12,049 bases of DNA from Azoarcus_F sp036734105 (lineage in GTDB: Bacteria > Pseudomonadota > Gammaproteobacteria > Burkholderiales > Rhodocyclaceae): assembly GCA_036734105.1 (NCBI GenBank), contig DAIMZH010000079.1, forward strand, positions 1 through 12,049, given 5' to 3'. Shown here one piece after another: positions 1 to 6,058 of the stretch. Position numbers and translations under genes: made by a program. A model generated the notes under the pieces. That model was not told where the DNA came from. It saw nothing but the letters and a program-made list of their open reading frames with translations, and did no database searches. Numbering within the stretch: the first letter of the stretch is position 1; each line of letters opens with the position of its first letter.

Positions 1-328
1 TGACGGCGAAGGCGTGGGCCATGTGGGCGGGGTCGAGCTGGCGCAGGCTTTTTTCCGGCATGAAGCCGTGGCCATGCAGAAAGCCGGTGGCGTCGATGAT
101 GAGGCTGGGTGCGGGGTGTGCGCTGGCAATGCTGGCTGCGGCGTGGGCAATGCTGGCTTCGTCGGTGAGGTCCAGTGCCGGAGTGGTGAGGCGCGACAGG
201 CCGATGACCTGGTTATGGTGGTGGCTTTGTTGCAGCGCATGCAGCAGGGCTTTGCCTATGCCACCGCTGCTGCCTATGACGATGGCGCTGCCGGTGCTCG
301 GGTTGTGGGTGGGCGCAGGGGTGCTCAT
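1..328 (-). CDS. Short-chain dehydrogenase/reductase, N-terminal part (runs off left edge)
   Basis: The minus-strand frame is open from an ATG at 328 to the window edge (109 codons), so only the N-terminal part of the protein is seen. After a short Pro/Thr-rich leader, residues about 15-25 read AIVIGSSGGIGKA, the glycine-rich NAD(P)-binding turn (TGxxxGIG with Thr replaced by Ser) of classical SDRs. A beta-alpha unit and an LDLTDEASI segment follow, the usual place of the conserved Asp that contacts the adenine ring, and then LIIDATGFLHG where most SDRs have NNAG. It therefore belongs to the C-factor-like side of the family, and the catalytic Tyr-Lys lies outside the window. An AGGA lies 12 bases before the start, a rather long spacing. 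The gene is divergent from the GDSL hydrolase. The substrate cannot be told from this fragment. A second SDR of similar type lies at 1796. Confidence 0.85.
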   Translation of the reverse strand, partial: MSTPAPTHNPSTGSAIVIGSSGGIGKALLHALQQSHHHNQVIGLSRLTTPALDLTDEASIAHAAASIASAHPAPSLIIDATGFLHGHGFMPEKSLRQLDPAHMAHAFAV

Positions 329-436
329 GATGGTGGTGTGTCCTGTTCGGTGATGTGTCGGTTTTTTTGACAGTGCGCGCTCGGGTGGGTGCCAGGTGTT
401 TTTAAAAATGTTATTTAATCAGTCTGTTATCGTTTT

Positions 437-452
437 TGGTGTGTTGCTTGCT
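437..452 (+). promoter_or_regulatory. Possible sigma-54 (RpoN) promoter of the PEP-CTERM hydrolase gene
   Basis: TGGTGTGTTGCTTGCT matches the -24/-12 consensus TGGCACGNNNNTTGCW in the GG (438-439), the final G of the first block, the whole TTGC block and the last W, with the exact spacing. The three positions after TGG differ (TGT for CAC). It would start transcription near 463, about 70 bases before the ATG at 532. PEP-CTERM genes are known in some bacteria to be controlled by PrsK/PrsR together with RpoN, which makes the site plausible. It is an eye match only. Confidence 0.35.
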
Positions 453-531
453 TGCCATTTTTCCGGGGGTGGCAAAAGCGGGTGCTTGTTACTTTCCGAA
501 TAATACCAATTAGATAACAGGAGACTTGTCC

Positions 532-1506
532 ATGTGGCGCCGATATCTGCTTTTGCTGTGCCTGTGCTTGGCCGTGCCTAAAATGGCGCTGGCTGCTTAT
601 ACGTCTCTGTATGTGTTTGGAGACAGCTTGAGTGACAGTGGCAATGCTTATGTATTGAGTGGTGGGGTGTGGCCGCAGTCGCCACCCAATGACCAGCGCT
701 TTACCAATGGCCCGGTGGCGGCCGAGGTGTTGGCGGCGCAACTGGGTATTGGTGGCTTTGCGGCTTCTGCGACAGGGGGCACCAACTATGCGGTAGGGGG
801 GGCAACCACCGGCTTAGGCAACTTCAATTACACCGTCAACAACCCGGCGGGTTTGCCCGGTGCGCTTGAGTTCACCGGAATGCAGTCTCAGTTGGGCGCT
901 TTTGCCGGCACGGTGTTCGATCCGGCGCAGTCCTTGTTCATGGTGTGGGGTGGGCCAAACGATGTTTTTCTGGGCCTGGCGCTGGGGACGCCTGCGGTGG
1001 ACATCGTGACGACGGCAGTGACCAATGTCGCCAACCTGGTTGGCGCTTTGGCCATGATGGGGGCGCGGGATATTCTGGTGCCCAATATGCCCAATCTGGC
1101 GACTACGCCACTTGGTCTGAGTCAGGATGCGGCTGGGCAGGCGGGGCTGGCTGCGATTTCTGCAGGCTTTAACGCGGGGCTGGCCGCTGCGCTGGGGCAG
1201 GTGGGGACGCTGTTTCCGGCGGCTAATATCATTGAGTTTGATGTAGCCGACTTTTTTGCCGGGGTGGTCGCCAACCCGTCGATGTATGGGTTTTCGGACG
1301 TGACGACGCCTTGCTATCTGGTGGGCAATTGCGATGGCTATCTGTTTGTGGATGGAGTGCACCCCACGGCACAGGGCCACGCGGTGTTGGGGCGTGCGTT
1401 TGCAGCAGCGGTGCCGGAGCCGGCAACGCTGGTGCTGATTGCGCTGGCTTTGTTCGCCATGGCGGCGGTGGGCCGCCAGCGGCGCGGACTTCAGTCGGTT
1501 TCGTAA
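532..1506 (+). CDS. Exported GDSL/SGNH-family esterase or lipase with PEP-CTERM sorting signal
   Basis: A 324-residue secreted hydrolase. Residues 1-21 form a signal peptide (two Arg, a Leu/Cys-rich core, ALA before the predicted cut). SGNH blocks appear in order: FGDSLSDSGN with nucleophile Ser32, a GGTNYAVGG stretch at 82-90 (block II), GPND at 141-144 with the block III Asn, and DGVHP with Asp274 and His277 completing the triad. These are typical of the GDSL lipase/thermolabile-hemolysin-like group. The C-terminus is a PEP-CTERM signal: VPEP at 294-297, a hydrophobic helix at about 298-313, then RQRR. In that system an exosortase cleaves the tail and the protein is delivered to the surface or exopolysaccharide matrix. 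The ATG at 532 is chosen over an in-frame TTG at 526 because AGGAGA (519-524) lies 7 bases before it. The natural substrate is unknown. The 3' end overlaps the convergent HMA gene by 16 bp. Confidence 0.93.
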   Translation: MWRRYLLLLCLCLAVPKMALAAYTSLYVFGDSLSDSGNAYVLSGGVWPQSPPNDQRFTNGPVAAEVLAAQLGIGGFAASATGGTNYAVGGATTGLGNFNYTVNNPAGLPGALEFTGMQSQLGAFAGTVFDPAQSLFMVWGGPNDVFLGLALGTPAVDIVTTAVTNVANLVGALAMMGARDILVPNMPNLATTPLGLSQDAAGQAGLAAISAGFNAGLAAALGQVGTLFPAANIIEFDVADFFAGVVANPSMYGFSDVTTPCYLVGNCDGYLFVDGVHPTAQGHAVLGRAFAAAVPEPATLVLIALALFAMAAVGRQRRGLQSVS

Positions 1507-1694
1507 CCGGCTTCTTCAACAGCGGCGCGTATGTCGGCGTCGGACACAAAGCGGCTGTGTTCAATTTCGGCTGCGCCGCTGTCCAGCGATATTTCAAGGT
1601 GTTCGATGCCGGGCAAGTCTTGTATGGCGTTGGTGACCAGACGCAGGCATTGTTCGTCGCGCATGCCCTTGATGGTGAATTCGGTGCTTGGCAT
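1491..1694 (-). CDS. Small HMA-fold protein (CopZ-like) with a degenerate metal site
   Basis: A 67-residue protein with the size and pattern of a heavy-metal-associated domain of the copper-chaperone type: STEFTIKGM (strand 1 and loop), a helix ending in AIQDLPGIEHLEISLDSG (strand 2 and turn), AAEIEH, then SDADIRAAVEEAGYE (helix 2). In the family the first loop carries GMTCxxC, whose two cysteines bind Cu(I) or similar ions. Here it reads GMRDEQC, so the first Cys is Asp and only Cys17 remains. Metal binding by the usual two-thiolate mode is therefore unlikely. It could bind metal as a dimer, serve as a protein-protein module, or be decaying, though the rest of the fold looks well kept. AAGGA (1703-1707) is 8 bases before the ATG. 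It stands alone, with no copper ATPase or CueR-type regulator in the window, and its 3' end overlaps the convergent hydrolase gene. Confidence 0.85.
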   Translation of the reverse strand: MPSTEFTIKGMRDEQCLRLVTNAIQDLPGIEHLEISLDSGAAEIEHSRFVSDADIRAAVEEAGYETD

Positions 1695-1795
1695 TGGCTT
1701 GTTCCTTGTGGTGGTTTGGGTCAGTAGTTTAATGTTAGCGTGCTCAGGCGGGTCGGGGCGAGCCCGGCCTTGTTTTCCACAATGAAGAGGTTGAG

Positions 1796-2458
1796 ATGGC
1801 TAATGTGGTGATTACCGGCGCGAGCCGGGGGATTGGTCTGGCGCTTTGCCAGCTTTACAAGGCGCGTGGCGATGCGGTGGTGGCGGTGTGCCGTGAGCCT
1901 TCGCCCGAGCTGACTGCGCTCGGGGTCGAGGTTTTTGACGGGGTGGATGTGACCTCGCCGGATGCCGGGCAGCGTGTGGCGAGTGCCTTAGCCGGGCGCA
2001 GGGTGGATGTATTGATCAACAACGCCGGGGTGTTTGGCAACAATACGCTGGGCAGTATCGACTTTGATGATGTGTTGCGGCAGTACATGGTGAATGCAGT
2101 GGCGCCGCTGCGTTTGACCGAGGCTTTGGTGGCGCTGATGGGTGAGGGCGGCAAGGTGGCGATGATTACCAGCCGCATGGGCTCGATTACCGATAACAGC
2201 TCTGGCGGCTATTACGCTTATCGCATGAGCAAGGCTGCACTGAACGCGGCGGGTGTGAGCCTGGCCCGCGATTTGGCTCCGCGTGGTATTGCCGTGGCCT
2301 TGCTGCACCCCGGCTTTGTGCAAACTCGCATGGTTGGCTTTGCGGGCGACATTACGCCTGAGCAGGCCGCCAATGGACTGGCTGCGCGGATTGACGAGTT
2401 GGCTGTGGCTTCCAGCGGTGGTTTCTGGCATTCCAATGGGGCATCGCTGCCGTGGTGA
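1796..2458 (+). CDS. Short-chain dehydrogenase/reductase, C-factor type
   Basis: A complete 220-residue SDR, slightly short for classical SDRs (about 250) but normal for the C-factor/CsgA-like branch. The cofactor turn is TGASRGIG (7-14), the conserved NNAG is at 75-78, Asn100 lies in the helix that completes the catalytic tetrad, and the active-site pair is Tyr142 and Lys146 in YRMSK. The catalytic Ser is Ser126 or Ser130 in ITSRMGSI. HPGFVQTRM after the active site and the ending ASLPW are typical of this branch. It is an NAD(P)-dependent cytosolic oxidoreductase of unknown substrate. AAGAGG (1785-1790) is 5 bases before the ATG. Its TGA overlaps the first codons of the antitoxin remnant that follows. 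It could have been transcribed with the toxin-antitoxin pair, but functional linkage is unlikely. Confidence 0.93.
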   Translation: MANVVITGASRGIGLALCQLYKARGDAVVAVCREPSPELTALGVEVFDGVDVTSPDAGQRVASALAGRRVDVLINNAGVFGNNTLGSIDFDDVLRQYMVNAVAPLRLTEALVALMGEGGKVAMITSRMGSITDNSSGGYYAYRMSKAALNAAGVSLARDLAPRGIAVALLHPGFVQTRMVGFAGDITPEQAANGLAARIDELAVASSGGFWHSNGASLPW

Positions 2459-2685
2459 CCAACCACAACGAGCCCGAAGCGGTCATTCTTTCCACCGACG
2501 AGTATTCGGCCATCGTGCGTGCGCTAGCCAGAAGCAGCGATGAAGCCGTGCTCGAAACGCTGCGTCACCGTTTTGACCAACGCCTTGCCGCCCTGCAGTC
2601 CGCTGACGCCAGTGACCTGTTGCGCAATCTGGCGCGCGTGCCAGCCCGGCTTGACGGTCGCGTGAAGGCCGGTAGCGGGCATTGA
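2452..2685 (+). pseudogene. Phd/YefM-type antitoxin remnant, N-terminus missing
   Basis: The open frame starts abruptly with VTNHNEPEAVILSTDEYSAI. This is recognisably the second beta strand and following helix of Phd/YefM antitoxins, where 'V/ITxxGxPxAVLxSxxEY' normally sits about 30-35 residues into the protein. The N-terminal strand and DNA-binding helices (the 'VSxxEARxNLSxLL' part) are absent. The C-terminal half, with RHRFDQRLAALQ and ARLDGRVKAG, looks intact and is the part expected to bind the toxin. The apparent GTG start at 2452 lies inside the last codons of the upstream SDR, with no independent ribosome binding site in evidence, so the left breakpoint falls at the SDR stop. Its TGA shares an A with the toxin ATG (TGATG at 2683-2687), the coupling expected of an antitoxin-toxin operon. 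It could still be translated by reinitiation as a 77-residue toxin-binding fragment. The partner assignment comes from recognising the downstream zeta-like fragments. Confidence 0.72.
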
Positions 2686-3063
2686 TGACTGACCTCGTGG
2701 TGCGCCTGTTCATATTCGTTCTGGCTGGCGTGAATGGTGCCGACACGTCTCAAGGCCGCCACTGCCACTCATGATGTCATTGTCTGGTTCTGCGGCCTGG
2801 GTTCTGCCGATCAGCATATTGCGCGGGCCCGCGCCCGCGCCAACCTTATCGCCCTCATGCCCGACATCGCCTACCTGCGTGTTTTCGACAACAGCACGGA
2901 AGCACCGCCTGGCACCCCCGTTCCCGACCCGCTGCCGGTGCTGGAGATGCAGCAAGGCCGACTGCTGTGGCCGACAGATTCCGCCGATTTGCGCAACACG
3001 CCGGATTGGGCCAAGCCGCTGCTCGAAGCCGCACTGCCCTCGCCAGTGCCGACCGGCCGTTAG
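2685..3063 (+). pseudogene. Zeta-toxin-like P-loop kinase remnant, frameshifted with internal deletions
   Basis: Two reading frames together resemble a zeta-toxin-family protein. The first begins at the ATG at 2685 and gives MTDLVVRLFIFVLAGVNGA, the usual N-terminus up to the middle of the Walker A motif (family: AGVNGAGKS). It then departs to DTSQGRH and stops at 2772-2774. From about 2742 the family pattern continues in the +1 frame: RLKAATATHDVIVWFCGLGSADQHIARARARA, then NLIALMPDIAYLRVFDNSTEA, and TPDWAKPLLEAAL near the end. The P-loop Lys/Ser and the segment up to about the middle of the protein are lost, as is the stretch normally between the IARVRARV helix and NLIxLMP. Zeta toxins phosphorylate UDP-N-acetyl-sugars; without the P-loop this copy cannot. 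It is convergent with the GGDEF/EAL gene, 113 bases away. Family alignment is from memory, so deletion sizes are only approximate. Confidence 0.75.
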
Positions 3064-3176
3064 CCTGCCTGTACACATCTACGACGGCGTTCTGCGATGC
3101 CCCGGTGCGCAAAGGAGTGCAAGGCGTAGCGCCTGAGCCCGTCGGCAGTGCTGTAGGTCTTCGCCTCGCTCCCGCC

Positions 3177-6050
3177 TCAGCCAATGGATTGTGCTCCGTA
3201 GCGCTCCAGCACCAGCTCGGGCGCCAACGGTCTGGCAAACAGGAAGCCCTGACCCACATCGCAACCGATCTCGCGCAGCGCGTCAGCCTGCGCCAACTCC
3301 TCGATCCCTTCGGCCACGACCGTCATGCCTAGCGATTTGGCCAGCGATACGGTGGCGCGCACGATGGCGGCATCATTGGGGTCATCCAGCATGTCCTTGA
3401 CGAACTCGCGGTCGATCTTGAGCTTGTCGGCCTGCAACTGGCGCAACATGAGCAGGGACGAGTAACCGGTGCCGAAGTCGTCGATGGCGAAACGCACGTG
3501 CAGCGCCCGCAGGTGCGCGATCCACGCCAGCGTTTCGGCGCTGACATCGACAAAAGCCGATTCGGTGAACTCTATCTCGAGCGTCCCCGGGGGCATGGCG
3601 CAACGCTCGACGGTCGCCAGAAGCTGCTCCAGTGCGCGCGCCCCTTTCAACTGTAAGGCTGACACGTTGACCGCGATGCGCTGAATGCTTAGCCCCTGCG
3701 CGCGCCAGGCTGCCCACTGCCTGCAGGCCTCGGTCATCACCCACAGGCCGATCTCGCCCATCATGCCACGGCTCTCCGCAAGCGGGATAAAGCGCAGCGG
3801 TGGAACCACCGCCTGTTGCGGGTGGCGCCAGCGCACCAGTGCCTCCACTCCGACCAAGGCCCCTGTGACCAGATCGATTTGCGGCTGGTATTCGAGAAAC
3901 AATTGCCCGCGCTCGAGCGCTGTTGCCAATTGGTTGGCAAGTTCGGCGTCACTTTGCACACGCGCAGTCATCACTTCGTCGAAGTACACAAAACCGCCAC
4001 GCCCGCAGCCCTTGGCTCTGTATAGCGCGATATCCGCGCGACTGATGAGTTCATCGACATCGCCCAGTTCGGAATCTGGCAGCGCAATGCCAATGCTGGT
4101 GTTGCTGTGGAGGCACAGTTCTTTGATATCGTAGGGCTCGCGGAAGCAATGGATGATCTTCTCGGCGAGCGTCGCCGCATCGTCCGCCGAGTTGATTCCG
4201 CTTTGTAAAATCGCGAACTCGTCACCACCGAAGCGGCTGAGCGTATCGGTGTTGCGCAATAGCGACTGCAGCCGCTGTGCGACCTCACACAGCAACGCGT
4301 CCCCCACGCTATGTCCGAGGCTGTCATTGACGTCCTTGAAGTGATCAAGGTCGAGCAGATGCAATGCAAAGCCCAGGCCTTGCCGGTGATATAGCGACAA
4401 GGCCTGGTTGAGACGGTCGAGGAACAGGCGCCGATTGGGCAGTTCGGTCAGCACGTCGTAAAACGCAAGATGGCTGATGCGAGCTTCATTCGCCTTGCGT
4501 TCGGTGACGTCTTCCTTGACCGCCACGTAATGGCTAATCTGCCCGTCGTCATCGAGAATCGGAGAGATCGATGTCTGTTCGTAGATGATCGAACCATCGC
4601 GGGTGCGGTTGGACAACTCGCCACGCCACACCTTGCCAGCGCGGATGGTTCGCCACAAATCGCGATACACCTCATCCGGAATCAGCCCACTCTTGAGGAA
4701 CCCCGGATCGCGTCCGAGCGCTTCATCCAGCGAGTAGCCGCTGACTTCGGTATAGCGTGGGTTGACGTACTCGATACATCCGTCCGGCGACGTGATGACC
4801 ACCGCTGTGGGGCTTTGCTCCACCGCCCGCGACAGGCGGCGCAGCTCTTCCTCGCGGGCACGGATGCGGTCGGTCATGAGGTTGAAGGTGGCCGCAAGTT
4901 CACCCAGTTCGTCTCCCGACGATATGCCGGAAATGGGCTCATAACGACCCTGGCGGACGTTGGCGACCGCCCTGGAAAGGTGTTCGAGCGGGCGCGTGAC
5001 CTTGCGCCGCAAGTACAGCAAGCCGATCAGGATGATCAGCGCCGCTGTCAGTGCCAGCCCGGTGATGCCTGCGGTAACCAGCGTGGCGCGTTGCCCGGCG
5101 AGTGATTCCTGACTGAGTACGAACATCGCCGTGCTGCGACTGCCGTCATCCAGAATCCAGTCACCCGCGCCCAGAATATGTGCTTCGTCGCTGCGCCAGC
5201 GTACCCTCGAGAGCTCCATCCCGCCGTTGTCGTCAGGTAGCCGCGCGGAAGCCGCCGCCGGTGGAATGATATCGGGCATGGCGTCGCTGAGCAGCCTCTG
5301 GTTTCCGACGATGCCGAACGCGGCTCCCGAGTGACGAGCGACCTGCTCGACAAGTTCTTCGCCAAAGCAGGCACCAAGCAATACGAACCCGGGCAATGCC
5401 TCAGCCCTGCCATCGATCTGCCGCATGACCGGGGAGCGACTCAACACGGCCGGCCCCGGCCCGGTCTTGCAAAGCACAAGGTTCAAGCTTGCAGTCAAGG
5501 GCGGTGTAGGATCGTCAATCAGCTTCTGGAGAAAGTCGGGCAAGGTGTCAAATGGCAGGTAGCGTGGGCTTCCGTACTCGGCGGCGAATGCCAGTGTGCC
5601 GTCGGAGCGGCTGGAAAAATACGCCTTGTGTTCAATCTCGTCACTTGACCAATAAGCCCCGATCGGACCCACCGGGCCGACGATTACGGCCCAGTCGGCG
5701 GCCGCCGCGCGTGCGTGCGCGGCGAGCTCGTCGGCCAGTTCCTGCGACGGTCGGTCGAAGATCAAGGCATTGTCACGCTCGGGGTCAAAGTAATTGGCAA
5801 GCAATCCGACGGTTGCCACAACACTGCGTCGTTCGGCCAGCGTTCGGGACGACGTGGCGAGCCGTGAAGATTTTCCGGCAACGTGGTTCTGCAGGATGCC
5901 GAACCCTGCTTCGATGCGCGCACGACGCGCCTGCTCGGACTCGTGCGCCTCGAACACCATAAATGCACCGCCTGACGCGAGCAACGCCACGGTGGCGGAG
6001 ACCAGCCACAGCAATATCAGACGATGGGTAAGACGCAGGGGGCGGCGCAT
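3177..6050 (-). CDS. Membrane GGDEF-EAL protein with periplasmic sensor, HAMP and PAS domains
   Basis: A 957-residue inner-membrane cyclic-di-GMP enzyme. Domains in order: TM1 at about 11-33; a periplasmic region of about 290 residues (34-322), perhaps Cache/CHASE-like but not identified with certainty; TM2 at about 323-347; HAMP at 348-400; PAS at about 405-517, ending in VAVKEDVTERK; GGDEF at about 524-690; EAL at about 702-950. The GGDEF motif is intact (608-612) with an RxxD inhibitory site (599-602) at the proper distance, so synthesis and product feedback are possible. The EAL domain keeps EALVRW (736-741), NVSALQ, EFTES, DDFGTGYSS (857-865), DKLKID and AEGIE, so hydrolysis is also possible. 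Which activity dominates cannot be read from sequence. Cys194 and Cys228 lie in the periplasmic part and could form a disulfide. It starts 8 bases after the stop of the binding-protein gene without a clear Shine-Dalgarno, suggesting translational coupling. Confidence 0.95.
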   Translation of the reverse strand: MRRPLRLTHRLILLWLVSATVALLASGGAFMVFEAHESEQARRARIEAGFGILQNHVAGKSSRLATSSRTLAERRSVVATVGLLANYFDPERDNALIFDRPSQELADELAAHARAAAADWAVIVGPVGPIGAYWSSDEIEHKAYFSSRSDGTLAFAAEYGSPRYLPFDTLPDFLQKLIDDPTPPLTASLNLVLCKTGPGPAVLSRSPVMRQIDGRAEALPGFVLLGACFGEELVEQVARHSGAAFGIVGNQRLLSDAMPDIIPPAAASARLPDDNGGMELSRVRWRSDEAHILGAGDWILDDGSRSTAMFVLSQESLAGQRATLVTAGITGLALTAALIILIGLLYLRRKVTRPLEHLSRAVANVRQGRYEPISGISSGDELGELAATFNLMTDRIRAREEELRRLSRAVEQSPTAVVITSPDGCIEYVNPRYTEVSGYSLDEALGRDPGFLKSGLIPDEVYRDLWRTIRAGKVWRGELSNRTRDGSIIYEQTSISPILDDDGQISHYVAVKEDVTERKANEARISHLAFYDVLTELPNRRLFLDRLNQALSLYHRQGLGFALHLLDLDHFKDVNDSLGHSVGDALLCEVAQRLQSLLRNTDTLSRFGGDEFAILQSGINSADDAATLAEKIIHCFREPYDIKELCLHSNTSIGIALPDSELGDVDELISRADIALYRAKGCGRGGFVYFDEVMTARVQSDAELANQLATALERGQLFLEYQPQIDLVTGALVGVEALVRWRHPQQAVVPPLRFIPLAESRGMMGEIGLWVMTEACRQWAAWRAQGLSIQRIAVNVSALQLKGARALEQLLATVERCAMPPGTLEIEFTESAFVDVSAETLAWIAHLRALHVRFAIDDFGTGYSSLLMLRQLQADKLKIDREFVKDMLDDPNDAAIVRATVSLAKSLGMTVVAEGIEELAQADALREIGCDVGQGFLFARPLAPELVLERYGAQSIG

Positions 6051-6058
6051 GGCGAGAT

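Noticed and set aside
367..372. Consensus -35 TTGACA upstream of the GDSL gene
   Set aside because: No acceptable -10 box lies 15-19 bases downstream; the nearest AT-rich block is too far.
452..475. Inverted repeat TTGCCA/TGGCAA with a 12-base loop
   Set aside because: Only 6-bp arms; it could be an operator but is short enough to occur by chance.
470..487. Second sigma-54-like match (TGGCAAAAGCGGGTGCTT)
   Set aside because: The distance between GG and GC is one base too long, which is not tolerated by sigma-54.
526..531. TTG at 526 as start of the GDSL gene
   Set aside because: It lies one base after AGGAGA; the ATG at 532 has a proper 7-base spacing and begins the signal peptide.
2734..3063. 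The 109-codon frame as an independent intact gene
   Set aside because: Its content matches only the interior and C-terminal part of zeta-like proteins; it has no ribosome binding site and lacks the P-loop, so it is treated as part of a pseudogene.
3122..3134. AGGCG-TAG-CGCCT hairpin between the toxin remnant and the GGDEF-EAL gene
   Set aside because: A 5-bp stem with no T-run on either strand; not a credible terminator.
4470..5105. 211-codon open frame on the plus strand
   Set aside because: It is antisense to the PAS/HAMP part of the GGDEF-EAL gene, whose domains and motifs are clear; no family features are seen.
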